From the NCBI GenBank assembly GCA_029287645.1, contig JARFQS010000028.1, forward strand, positions 1-9,569: 9,569 nt of DNA, written 5' to 3'. Positions 1 to 6,089 of the stretch are shown here, in pieces (within the stretch, counting starts at the first letter, position 1; each line of letters opens with the position of its first letter). The notes beneath the pieces are model-generated. The model ran no database searches, was not told where the DNA came from, and was given only the letters and a program-made list of their open reading frames with translations. A program made the translations under genes and the position numbers. The DNA is from Thermoanaerobaculia bacterium (GTDB lineage: Bacteria; Acidobacteriota; Thermoanaerobaculia; Multivoradales; JAHEKO01).

Positions 1-417
1 GTCCAGAAGGGATGGGTCCTGGAGAATCGCGTCCTGTCGCAGCAGCAGGATCTCCTGCAACTCGGGCGAAAGCCCGGCTGCCATCTGGGCCAGAACCCCT
101 GTCGATACGAGGCGATGCTGAAGGATTGTCTGGACCAGAACGGGCTGGTCGGACCGCGACGCGAAGTAGCCGACGACCTCGCTCTGGTCGGAATCGGCTA
201 CGACCGAGGCAGCGATCTCGGGATCCAGATCCTCCAACGACTCGATCGCGGCTGCAGAGACCTCTTCGTCCTCGATGCCGGCGAGGCCGATCTGCAGTGG
301 AATCATCATTTCCACCGGCAGAGGGAACATGCCTCTGGCGACCAGGAGCTGTAGCTCCCGGTTCTCACCGGAAAGGACTCTGTCAGCGAGGGACTTGGCG
401 GAGACGTCTTCGTTCAC
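1..417 (-). CDS. Helical repeat-like protein, N-terminal part (cut by left edge)
   Basis: This frame is open for 139 codons and has no stop before the left edge, so the C-terminus is missing. The likely start is GTG at 417-415, which overlaps the TGA of the rodZ-like gene in the four bases GTGA. That arrangement suggests translational coupling; the first in-frame ATG lies about 30 codons further in. The protein begins MNEDVSAKSLADRVLSGENR and is acidic, soluble, and built of short amphipathic helices with regularly spaced Leu/Ile/Ala. It has no signal peptide, membrane segment or Cys cluster. Pieces such as DEEVSAAAIESL, DPEIAASVV and SPELQEILLL recall HEAT or leucine-rich-variant type solenoids. 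It may be distantly related to the repeat protein at 1339-2079, which also opens with a SKSLA-like N-terminus, but I could not align the two convincingly. Function is unknown. Its position suggests it acts with the RodZ-like protein. Confidence 0.7.
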   Translation of the reverse strand, partial: MNEDVSAKSLADRVLSGENRELQLLVARGMFPLPVEMMIPLQIGLAGIEDEEVSAAAIESLEDLDPEIAASVVADSDQSEVVGYFASRSDQPVLVQTILQHRLVSTGVLAQMAAGLSPELQEILLLRQDAILQDPSLLD

Positions 418-1220
418 GGTTGGGTCTGATCCGACGCCTGCAGGGTCGCCAGGTCGATCTCTAGATCTCGCAACACCTGACCAGCTGGAGCCGACAGCGG
501 GAACGGCTGTCCGTTGACCTCGATGCGCACCGCCTCGGGGTTACCTATCGTCAGCAGAACCCTCTCTCGAGCTTCGATGCGGAGAGATTCACCGGGCACG
601 TGTAACTCGTTGACCTGTCCCTCTCCGTCGATCGTCGCCTCGACCCAACAGTCTTCCGAGAAATCGATGGTGACCAGGAGAGGAGCAAGCTCCTCGGGAT
701 CTTCTTCGACGACCGGTGCGGACCTGGGAACTGTCTGAGTTATCGGTGCTGCTATGGGCGGCGGCTCCGAGCGGTCTTGGCTCCGGAACGACTCGGCAAA
801 GTAGGCGAGAGCCGCTACCGCCGCCAACAGCACGACAGCGACCAGTGCCAGAAGCGCGCCCGTGGGACGCTTCTTGTCCCGCCTTCGGACAACGGCTAGG
901 TCAGCTTCCTCCTCGGGCTCGGCTTCCTTCTGGGCTGTCAGATATGAATTGACCACCTCGTCCGCATCGAGCCCAACGTATCGCGCGTACTCCCTCAGAA
1001 AACCATGTGCGAATACTGGAGCCGGCAGCACATCGAAACGATCCTGCTCCAGTGCCTCGAGGTATCGGATGCTGATCTTCGTTACGTCCGCGATCTCTCG
1101 CAGGCTGATCTCACGCAACTCGCGTTGCCTGCGAAGCCATGTTCCAAAGGAGATGACGTCGGCTTCCGAGCCTTGTTCCCAAGGAGGTTGCCGGTTGCCC
1201 TGTCGATTTGTCGAAGACAT
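414..1220 (-). CDS. rodZ: RodZ-like HTH/transmembrane protein with DUF4115-type C-terminal domain
   Basis: This 268-aa protein has the RodZ architecture. An N-terminal helix-turn-helix of the Xre/HTH_25 type spans about residues 24-92 (FGTWLRRQRELREISLREIA, then TKISIRYLEALEQDRFDVLP and a GFLREYARYVGLD segment). A basic RRRDKKRP stretch (112-119) precedes one hydrophobic membrane segment (about 120-142). A Pro/Glu-rich linker (150-180) follows, and then a beta-rich domain (about 181-256) with the DUF4115 pattern: CWVEATIDG, a hydrophobic strand pattern, and TIGNPEAVRIEVNGQ. In known RodZ the cytoplasmic HTH binds MreB and the outer domain supports cell shape. Here that role is inferred from architecture. 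ATG 1220 is the only start in frame before an upstream TAG at 1287-1289, and no clear Shine-Dalgarno precedes it. About 118 bp separate it from the upstream repeat-protein gene, while the downstream gene overlaps by 4 bp. Without mre genes in view, a regulator with the same HTH-TM layout cannot be excluded. Confidence 0.85.
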   Translation of the reverse strand: MSSTNRQGNRQPPWEQGSEADVISFGTWLRRQRELREISLREIADVTKISIRYLEALEQDRFDVLPAPVFAHGFLREYARYVGLDADEVVNSYLTAQKEAEPEEEADLAVVRRRDKKRPTGALLALVAVVLLAAVAALAYFAESFRSQDRSEPPPIAAPITQTVPRSAPVVEEDPEELAPLLVTIDFSEDCWVEATIDGEGQVNELHVPGESLRIEARERVLLTIGNPEAVRIEVNGQPFPLSAPAGQVLRDLEIDLATLQASDQTQP

Positions 1221-1288
1221 GCGCGCGCACCCAGACCGCTGCCCTGCGGCAGCCAGCCACAGAGGTGCAGCATACTCTGCTGGGAGCT

Positions 1289-1318
1289 ACTCTAGTGAAC
1301 CTGCCGACGCCTGGTCAA
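1289..1318 (-). promoter_or_regulatory. Candidate sigma70-type promoter for the rodZ-like gene
   Basis: Reading the minus strand, TTGACC (1318-1313) is followed after 18 bp by TAGAGT (1294-1289). These match five and four of the six consensus bases of the -35 and -10 elements. Transcription would start near 1282, giving a leader of about 60 nt. The leader contains a 6-bp hairpin, GCTGCC/GGCAGC, with a 4-nt loop at 1238-1253. The call rests on motif matching only, and read-through from the upstream repeat-protein gene is equally possible. Confidence 0.35.
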
Positions 1319-1338
1319 ATGCTCTGCCCAGTCCCCTC

Positions 1339-2079
1339 TCAAGAGGGCTCCTGGCCGAGCAGGGTTCCGGCTCGCCTGCGCACTGCGGCGGACAAGCGCC
1401 GATCCCTGGAGATAGCTCTCAAATCGGACTTCTTCAGCATCGGCAGGAGGCCCAGAACGATCTCCGGGGGCGTTCTCGCGTTCCGACAGAGGGCCGATCG
1501 TACCGTGTAGCGAATACCCCATTTTCGGTGCCTGGCCACCAGAGTCAGAATCTCGGGCTTGGCTCGGTCGCTGCCGAGCAAGGGCATCAGGCTACCCTCC
1601 GTCAGTCTGGGGTTCTCCAGGAGTACTTCGATCACCCTCGGATCCTGGTCCATGCGAAGCTGCTGACTGAGGGTGGGACTCGCACGCCGGGCGATCGACA
1701 TCCGCTCCCCGACAGCCAGACCCGGGAGGCGATCGCGCAACTGCAGATCGGCGCTGCGCCTCACCGTGGGAGGTACCCGGCCATCGTTGCTGATCTGCAG
1801 CAGGTCGCGCCAAAACAGTGTCGGCACCAACCGCCGGGCGCGGACTTCTGGCGTGCGTGGATGACAGGCCAGACCTCGCTTGATTTCGGAGGAGATCAGG
1901 AGGCGGCGCTCTTCGAGCAGCAGCTCGATGGCTTGCTGCGTGAGGAATGGGTTACGAAGCACCTGGCGCACTTCGGGAACATCGAGCTCCTTCAGGTGCG
2001 CCTGCAGGAGTCTCATCAGCTCGTCCGCGTCGGCCTCTCGCAGCCGAACCGCCAGGCTCTTCGAAGACTCGTCACCCAT
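1339..2079 (-). CDS. HEAT/LRV-like helical repeat protein with internal duplication
   Basis: This 246-aa, Arg- and Leu-rich protein has no signal peptide or membrane helix. It appears to be two related halves. VLRNPFLTQQAIELLL (40-55) corresponds to LLENPRLTEGSLMPLL (153-168). LACHPRTPEVRARRLVPTLF (70-89) corresponds to LCRNARTPPEIVLGLLPML (197-215). RDLLQISNDGRVPPTVRRSA (91-110) corresponds to SDLRAISRDRRLSAAVRRRA (218-237). The second and third pairs share an offset of 127 residues; the first pair is about 113 apart, so the halves differ by an indel. The recurring N-P-x-L/T-P pattern followed by helices resembles leucine-rich-variant or HEAT-like solenoids, which usually bind proteins. I do not recognise a named family and assign no function. 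The start is the ATG at 2079, the only in-frame start after a TAG at 2092-2094; a GAGGAG lies about 16 nt upstream, rather far. The gene lies immediately upstream of the rodZ-like gene on the same strand. A small CCCTC/GAGGG hairpin (1334-1347) covers its stop codon. Confidence 0.75.
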   Translation of the reverse strand: MGDESSKSLAVRLREADADELMRLLQAHLKELDVPEVRQVLRNPFLTQQAIELLLEERRLLISSEIKRGLACHPRTPEVRARRLVPTLFWRDLLQISNDGRVPPTVRRSADLQLRDRLPGLAVGERMSIARRASPTLSQQLRMDQDPRVIEVLLENPRLTEGSLMPLLGSDRAKPEILTLVARHRKWGIRYTVRSALCRNARTPPEIVLGLLPMLKKSDLRAISRDRRLSAAVRRRAGTLLGQEPS

Positions 2080-2176
2080 CGGCCAGATACTCTAACTCCT
2101 CGATCGACGGACCGCAGTGAAACTCGCTGCGATGTGCTACCCGTCCAGGTGCTGAAAGGGGCACTTGAGGAACTGA

Positions 2177-2211
2177 GGGCTCAAGGGCTCGAAGGCTCAG
2201 GGGCTTAGGGG
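2177..2211. repeat. Tandem octamer array, consensus GGGCTCAR, about four copies
   Basis: The array reads GGGCTCAA, GGGCTCGA, AGGCTCAG, GGGCTTAG and then GGG, with an exact 8-bp period and one or two substitutions per copy. It sits about 100 bp upstream of the minus-strand repeat-protein gene and just over 50 bp before the candidate small ORF at 2264. The period is not a multiple of three, and the array lies outside any likely coding sequence. It is a short minisatellite that could change length by slippage. Confidence 0.75.
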
Positions 2212-2263
2212 AAACAGAAGGGCAAGGCCGAGTACGAAGTCGTAATCAGGAGGCCCGGGACTG

Positions 2264-2581
2264 ATGGCTGAGAGCTCTCAACGTGGTCCTGGAGCACCAA
2301 CGGCCTGGCATAGGATCGGTAGCCAGGGTTCGGCGTGGGGACCGAATGGGGTTCTTGCTGCGGATGAGAGGATAGCCCCATGGGGGCCCCTTGTCGGACC
2401 TACATCAGTCAGTGGTCAAATGAGCCGGACTCATGACAGAAGCCCTCAAGGACCGACCACGCGAAGCGTCGGTCGCTTCAACCCCAAGCCCTCAAAGACC
2501 GGCCGGAGGTACGACGGCCGCTTCACACCCCACCAGAGCGCCGGAACCGGCGCCCTGGTGTACAATCCCGGGCCGGCATGA
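2264..2581 (+). CDS. Doubtful 105-aa hypothetical ORF overlapping the greA start
   Basis: Two features support translation. A perfect AGGAGG (2248-2253) lies 10 nt before the ATG, and the TGA overlaps the greA ATG in the bases ATGA, a common coupling arrangement. Within it the motif GRFxP occurs twice, 45 bp apart and therefore in the same frame (GRFNP, GRFTP), in the region of the tandem 46-bp units. Several features count against it. Third-position GC looks clearly lower than in greA. The protein is rich in Gly, Pro, Ser, Thr and Arg and has no hydrophobic core, no recognisable domain and no membrane segment. A promoter-like palindrome also lies inside its 3' end. It may be a leader peptide, a degraded gene or a chance frame. 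I assign no function. Confidence 0.25.
   Translation: MAESSQRGPGAPTAWHRIGSQGSAWGPNGVLAADERIAPWGPLVGPTSVSGQMSRTHDRSPQGPTTRSVGRFNPKPSKTGRRYDGRFTPHQSAGTGALVYNPGPA
2441..2532. repeat. Two imperfect 46-bp tandem units, each with an inverted repeat
   Basis: Unit 1 (2441-2486) and unit 2 (2487-2532) both start AGCCCTCAA, followed by GACCG, and both end in CGCTTC, an A/C-rich stretch and ACCCCA. In unit 1, GACCGAC (2451-2457) pairs perfectly with GTCGGTC (2468-2474). In unit 2, CGGCCG (2500-2505) pairs with CGGCCG (2515-2520). The primary sequence between the arms differs, yet each unit keeps a stem of 6-7 bp with a loop of about 9-10 nt. This may be a duplicated structured element, either an RNA hairpin or a protein-binding site, upstream of greA. 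Confidence 0.65.
2531..2566 (+). promoter_or_regulatory. 30-bp near-perfect palindrome abutting a TACAAT -10 box before greA
   Basis: CACCAG (2531-2536) pairs with CTGGTG (2555-2560), and GCGCCGG (2538-2544) pairs with CCGGCGC (2547-2553). One A/C mismatch separates the arms and AA lies at the centre. TACAAT (2561-2566) follows directly and matches five of six bases of the -10 consensus. There is no -35 match at the expected distance, because that place is occupied by the palindrome. Transcription from this box would begin near 2573, only about five bases before the greA ATG. The palindrome would then be an operator or activator site rather than a transcribed hairpin. Confidence 0.45.
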
Positions 2582-4653
2582 GTGATTTGGCAGACATCCA
2601 GCTGCGCATCGACGAAGGAGACTTCGATTCCATCGAAGACATCTGGCTCGAGCGACTCGCCATTCAGCCCGCTGATCACGAGTTCTTCATCGCGGTGGCT
2701 CAGGCCCTCGTAGCCGCCGAAGAGGAGGACCGCGCGGCCTTCTTGGTCGATCTCCTGGCAGACCACATCCAGGAGGCCGGAGACGGAGCGACGCGACTCG
2801 AGATCTTGCGCCATCTGGATTGGCTGTATCCAGACGCGACCCAGCTGCACGCCGCCATCTTGGAGACGGTCCGAGACCTCTACAGGGACTCCCCCAGCCT
2901 CGAAGGTGTGATCGAGAAGGTCGGGCTCCTGAAAGCCAAAGAAGACATCCCGAAGACCTGGACGAAAGTCGACAAACTGCGACAGATTCTCCAGTTCGAG
3001 GTCGGCGAGCCGGTCTGGATGGAGGGCAAGGGCGCCGGCAGGGTCATCGAGGTCAATCTCGATCTCGACAATTTCAAGGTCGACCTCGAGCACCAGCCGG
3101 GCCTGAGGGTAGGATTTCGGGCCGCCGCCAAGCTCCTCCAACCGCTGCCACCCGGGCATTTCCTGCGTCGCAAGCTGGAGAGCCCCGAGGAGCTCGTGCG
3201 ACTCAAGGACGAGAACCCGGGAGAGCTGCTCCTGGCTTTACTGAGTAGCTATCCCGAACCGCGCGCGGCGGGAGACATCCGGCGAGTGCTGACCGGTATC
3301 GTCGGCGACGGCGAATGGACATCCTGGTGGTCCGCGGCTCGCAAACATCCTCAGATCCTCACCGTGGGATCCGGGAGTCGCCAGAGCTATACCTGGGCGG
3401 CGAGTGATTCGGACGCCATCGAGTCGATGCAACGAGCTTTCTCCGCGGCGGACCCCGTCACAAAGATCGAGTTACTGCGAAAGAACGCTGGCCGCTCCGC
3501 CGAGCTGAAGGCGGCGATGGTCTCAGAGCTGCAAGACCTGGTCGAGGAGCGCGTAGCGAGGGATCCGTCGACGGCTCTGGCGATTGCACTCGCTCTGGAC
3601 AAAGCCGGAGCACCACCGACGGGCGACTGCTCGCCGGCTGCGATCATCGAGGCGCACCCCAGCCCAGCCGACCTGATCTCGGGACTCGGGGACCGCATCC
3701 TCAGAGAACAGGCACTACCGGTGATCCGTTCCTCTCGGTCGGATTGGGGAGAGATCTTCCGTGCACTCCTCGGAAACGAGGAGGACACGCGACTCCTCTC
3801 CGCTCTGGCCCATTCGATGCGGAGCGAAGAGAACGAGCATCTACAGGCCTTCATCGACGATCTGATCAGCAAGCCCAGGCCGATGCCGGCAGCCTTCCTG
3901 TGGCTCGCCGAGAATGCCGAGTCCGAGTCGCTGTTCGGAGACCGGAATTCACTTCGCCTGATTCAGTTGATCATCTCGGCTCTTCACTGGCCCGAGTTCA
4001 AACCCTACCGTGCCCGCCTGACGAAGTTGTTCGAAACCGGTGGCTCGCTACCTCACCTGCTCTCTCAGCTCAGTCCTGACCAGGCTCTCCAAGCCGAGAC
4101 TGCCATCGAACGCGCGGCGCTCGAGGACTATCTCCGCGAGCCCCTGATCAATGCCCTCCATCTGCGATTCCCGGATCTTCGACCGGACCAGGAAGCTCCC
4201 CTGTATGCCACACCGCAGTCCATCGAGTCCCGGCGCCAAGAGCTCCAGAGGCTCCTGGACGAGGAGATACCGGCCAACCGTCGGGCCATCGAAGAAGCCC
4301 GGGCGATGGGCGACCTGAGAGAGAACTTCGAGTACAAGTCGGCCCGCCAGAGGCACGAGTACCTATCGGCCCGGGTTGAAGCTCTCAAGGGAGATCTGGG
4401 GCGAGTCAGGACCTTCGACCCCTCTGCCATCGATACCACTGAAGTGCGCATCGGCAGCACCCTGGTGTTGGAATCCACGGCCGGCGAGAGTCGATCCCTG
4501 ACGATCCTCGGACCCTGGGAAAGCTCTCCCGAAGAAGGCATCATCTCGTACGACTCCGAGCTGGGACAGGCGCTCCTGGGCAGCAAGGTAGGGGACAAGG
4601 TGCCTCTCGACGGCCAGCAGTACGAGCTGAAGCAGGTTGGAACCTGGAGCTAG
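2578..4653 (+). CDS. greA: GreA-family transcription elongation factor with long N-terminal extension
   Basis: The last 150 or so residues of this 691-aa protein are a GreA/GreB module. A coiled-coil region (about 545-612) carries the tip motif RAMGDLRENFEYKSAR, with the acidic pair D579 and E582 that supports transcript cleavage in backtracked RNA polymerase. An FKBP-like C-terminal domain (about 622-687) follows, with GSTLVLES, YDSELGQALLGSKVGD and YELKQV. Ordinary GreA is about 158 aa. The extra 540 residues comprise an alpha-helical, tetratricopeptide-like start (1-135), a small beta-rich KOW/Tudor-like segment (143-195: GEPVWMEGKGAGRVIEVN, then FKVDLEH and FRAAAKLLQPLPPGHFL), a WTSWWSAARKHPQI motif (247-260), and a long helical region (280-535). 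Long GreA forms with N-terminal extensions are known in Chlamydiae and Spirochaetes. The names of the N-terminal folds are my inference. The ATG at 2578 has no Shine-Dalgarno and overlaps the TGA of the doubtful ORF at 2264. A hairpin lies just after the stop, facing a convergent gene. Confidence 0.9.
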   Translation: MSDLADIQLRIDEGDFDSIEDIWLERLAIQPADHEFFIAVAQALVAAEEEDRAAFLVDLLADHIQEAGDGATRLEILRHLDWLYPDATQLHAAILETVRDLYRDSPSLEGVIEKVGLLKAKEDIPKTWTKVDKLRQILQFEVGEPVWMEGKGAGRVIEVNLDLDNFKVDLEHQPGLRVGFRAAAKLLQPLPPGHFLRRKLESPEELVRLKDENPGELLLALLSSYPEPRAAGDIRRVLTGIVGDGEWTSWWSAARKHPQILTVGSGSRQSYTWAASDSDAIESMQRAFSAADPVTKIELLRKNAGRSAELKAAMVSELQDLVEERVARDPSTALAIALALDKAGAPPTGDCSPAAIIEAHPSPADLISGLGDRILREQALPVIRSSRSDWGEIFRALLGNEEDTRLLSALAHSMRSEENEHLQAFIDDLISKPRPMPAAFLWLAENAESESLFGDRNSLRLIQLIISALHWPEFKPYRARLTKLFETGGSLPHLLSQLSPDQALQAETAIERAALEDYLREPLINALHLRFPDLRPDQEAPLYATPQSIESRRQELQRLLDEEIPANRRAIEEARAMGDLRENFEYKSARQRHEYLSARVEALKGDLGRVRTFDPSAIDTTEVRIGSTLVLESTAGESRSLTILGPWESSPEEGIISYDSELGQALLGSKVGDKVPLDGQQYELKQVGTWS

Positions 4654-4660
4654 AAGCACC

Positions 4661-4693
4661 CGACCGTAGCGATTCACCCCTGAACTACGGTCG
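4661..4693. terminator. Hairpin between convergent greA and anti-sigma genes
   Basis: CGACCGTAG (4661-4669) pairs perfectly with CTACGGTCG (4685-4693). Inside the 15-nt loop, TTCA (4673-4676) can pair with TGAA (4681-4684) around CCCC, leaving a 3-nt bulge. The structure starts 8 bases after the greA stop, and its right arm contains the stop codon of the anti-sigma gene. Neither strand has a T-tract behind it, so it is not a canonical intrinsic terminator. It may block or stabilise the 3' ends of both transcripts. Confidence 0.5.
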
Positions 4694-5449
4694 ATCGAAT
4701 TCCACCTGTACCAGCTGATCACCGGCTCGCAAGCGTACCGGTCCACCGAGCCCTTCCAACTCCTCGAGGCTGGGCAGCTTCTCCTGCCATTCGGAGGTGG
4801 CGGCCTCCGAGGGTTGCAGCGACAGGAACGTCGCGCCTGGGTCTACGCCTGCCTCGAGCCAAACCCCATCGAGAAGTCGATAGAGAGTTCCACCGACCTG
4901 GTTGTCTCGCGATTCCAGGCCCGCATCGGCGCCGTCCGCCAGACCCACCACCTGGCGCTTCGGTTGCATAGCGCTGGCGCGGCCCTTCTCAGCCACGGGC
5001 GACCGACTCTCCGGCGAAGCAGCAAGACGTTCCTCGGTCGCCTCTGCAGCAGGGTACTCCGCCTCCAGTACCACCGGCAGTCCCCGTCCTTGGCGCTCGA
5101 GACCGAGCGAAAACAGATAGATGATGGAGGCCAGGGCAACGACCATACCGAAAGTCGGCATCCAGACCCAGCGCTCGATATGCAAACGAGACGCATTCTT
5201 CTCCAATCGATCCAGCAGGCTCTCCTGCCGAGGGTCGGCTTCTGCCCGCTGCAACACGCGCTGCTCCAGATACGGCGCCGGCGAGATCTTCGACAACCCC
5301 TCCAGGTGCCGGACTACAGCGTGCAGCCCTTCGAGCTGCTGCCGGCACTCTTCGCACTGCCGGAGATGCCGCTCGACCCTCTGCCGACGACCCACGGTCA
5401 GCTCATCATCCAGATAGCTCGACAGCACTTCTACCGATGCGTGACGCAT
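4685..5449 (-). CDS. Membrane anti-sigma factor with zinc-binding (ZAS/zf-HC2) domain
   Basis: This 254-aa protein has the anti-sigma zinc motif HxxxCxxC (H28, C32, C35, in VERHLRQCEECRQQL) at its N-terminus, one membrane segment at about 96-116 (WMPTFGMVVALASIIYLFSL) and a periplasmic C-terminal part. In known ZAS proteins the cytoplasmic domain sequesters the partner ECF sigma factor and releases it after a signal. The region after the membrane is an acidic, low-complexity linker (about 125-180) followed by a small domain (185-254: LYRLLDGVWLEAGVD, LPSLEEL, GGPVRLRAGDQLVQVEF) that I do not recognise as a named family and that may sense or bind something. The ATG at 5449 lies inside the sigma gene, with a 19-bp overlap, and GGAGAAG lies about 7 nt upstream. 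The overlap supports co-transcription and a cognate pair. Confidence 0.88.
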   Translation of the reverse strand: MRHASVEVLSSYLDDELTVGRRQRVERHLRQCEECRQQLEGLHAVVRHLEGLSKISPAPYLEQRVLQRAEADPRQESLLDRLEKNASRLHIERWVWMPTFGMVVALASIIYLFSLGLERQGRGLPVVLEAEYPAAEATEERLAASPESRSPVAEKGRASAMQPKRQVVGLADGADAGLESRDNQVGGTLYRLLDGVWLEAGVDPGATFLSLQPSEAATSEWQEKLPSLEELEGLGGPVRLRAGDQLVQVEFDRP

Positions 5450-6033
5450 GACTCTGACTTCTCCAGAAGAGTCCGCAGCCGGTCTCGACCGCGGGCTATC
5501 CTCGATCGTACGGTTCCGATCCTGACGCCCAGCACGTTCGCGATCTCCTCATAGGTCAGGCCCTCGAGATCGCGGAGGACGACAGCCTCGCGAAAGGGTT
5601 CTGGAAGACGACGCAGGGCATCGGTGACCCTCTCGCCCCGATCCCTCGCCAACGTGCGATCCTCCGGGCCTCTTCGGGTGTCGGGAACCTGCTCCACCGT
5701 CTCCAGGGCTCCTGACAGGATGCGGGTCCGCCAGTTCTGATTGCGACGAAAGCGGCTCCGGCAACAGTTGACGGTGACGCGGTAGATCCAGGTCTTGAGA
5801 CTCGAGCGGCCTCGGAATCGCCCGCAGTAGCGATGAACGCGAAGAAAGGTCTCCTGCGAAACGTCGGCGGCCTCTTCCCGGTCACCCGTCATGCGAAAGG
5901 CCAGATTGAACACCATTTCGGCATGACGCCGGTAGATCTGCTCGAAGGCAGCTCGATCGCCATAGCGATGGCGCTCGACCAGCTCTAGATCGGTGTCGCC
6001 CGACGTTTCAACCATGAGAACAGCCGCTTTCAT
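5431..6033 (-). CDS. ECF-type RNA polymerase sigma-70 factor
   Basis: From the chosen start this is a 200-aa ECF sigma factor. Region 2 spans about residues 20-88 (FEQIYRRHAEMVFNLAFRMT, EEAADVSQETFLRVHRYCGRF, LKTWIYRVTVN). Region 4 spans about 133-188 (LRRLPEPFREAVVLRDLEGL, then YEEIANVLGVRIGTVRSRIA, the helix-turn-helix that reads the -35 element). It directs RNA polymerase to a small regulon and is presumably held by the anti-sigma factor encoded directly downstream. The frame is open up to a TTG at 6096. I chose the ATG at 6033 because GGGGGA lies just upstream, the length fits the family, and the upstream part overlaps a candidate promoter. The ATGs at 6078 and 6015 are alternatives. The gene follows the amidase gene on the same strand after about 90 bp. 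Confidence 0.9.
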   Translation of the reverse strand: MKAAVLMVETSGDTDLELVERHRYGDRAAFEQIYRRHAEMVFNLAFRMTGDREEAADVSQETFLRVHRYCGRFRGRSSLKTWIYRVTVNCCRSRFRRNQNWRTRILSGALETVEQVPDTRRGPEDRTLARDRGERVTDALRRLPEPFREAVVLRDLEGLTYEEIANVLGVRIGTVRSRIARGRDRLRTLLEKSESCVTHR

Positions 6034-6089
6034 CGGTCCCCCGAAGGCGGGCGCCGAACCGCTCGTGGCAACCCGCATCTGCAGATTGG

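Larger units (their letters stand above)
2080..2577. other. Structured divergent spacer between the repeat-protein gene and greA
   Basis: This stretch of about 500 bp separates divergent genes and has no confidently assigned gene. From left to right it holds a GAGGAG possible ribosome site for the minus-strand gene (about 2096-2101), an octamer tandem array (2177-2211), a perfect AGGAGG (2248-2253) before a doubtful 105-codon ORF, a GCCCC/GGGGC inverted repeat (2375-2387), two 46-bp tandem units with hairpins (2441-2532), and a long palindrome next to a TACAAT box (2531-2566). I saw no tRNA-like fold and no riboswitch I recognise. I found no convincing minus-strand promoter for the repeat-protein gene. 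Confidence 0.6.

Noticed and set aside
1334..1347. CCCTC/GAGGG hairpin over the stop codon of the repeat-protein gene as a terminator
   Set aside because: The stem is only 5 bp and no T-tract follows, so it is not enough for a separate feature.
862..2208. A 448-codon plus-strand open frame across the rodZ and repeat-protein genes
   Set aside because: It lies opposite two minus-strand genes with clear domain or repeat structure, and its product is low-complexity, rich in Arg, Ser and Gln, with no domain. Long antisense frames are common in GC-rich DNA.
2375..2387. GCCCC/GGGGC inverted repeat as a regulatory hairpin
   Set aside because: It is short and made of G and C runs, with a 3-nt loop. 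Such runs are expected by chance in GC-rich DNA.
2543..2566. ECF-type promoter from GGAAC at 2543-2547 inside the palindrome
   Set aside because: No GTC or similar -10 lies at the right distance. GGAAC here follows from the palindrome centre, so coincidence is likelier.
2446..3159. A 237-codon minus-strand open frame over the greA 5' region
   Set aside because: Its acidic, DL/VD-rich product mirrors greA codon usage. The plus-strand protein is supported by the GreA module in the same frame.
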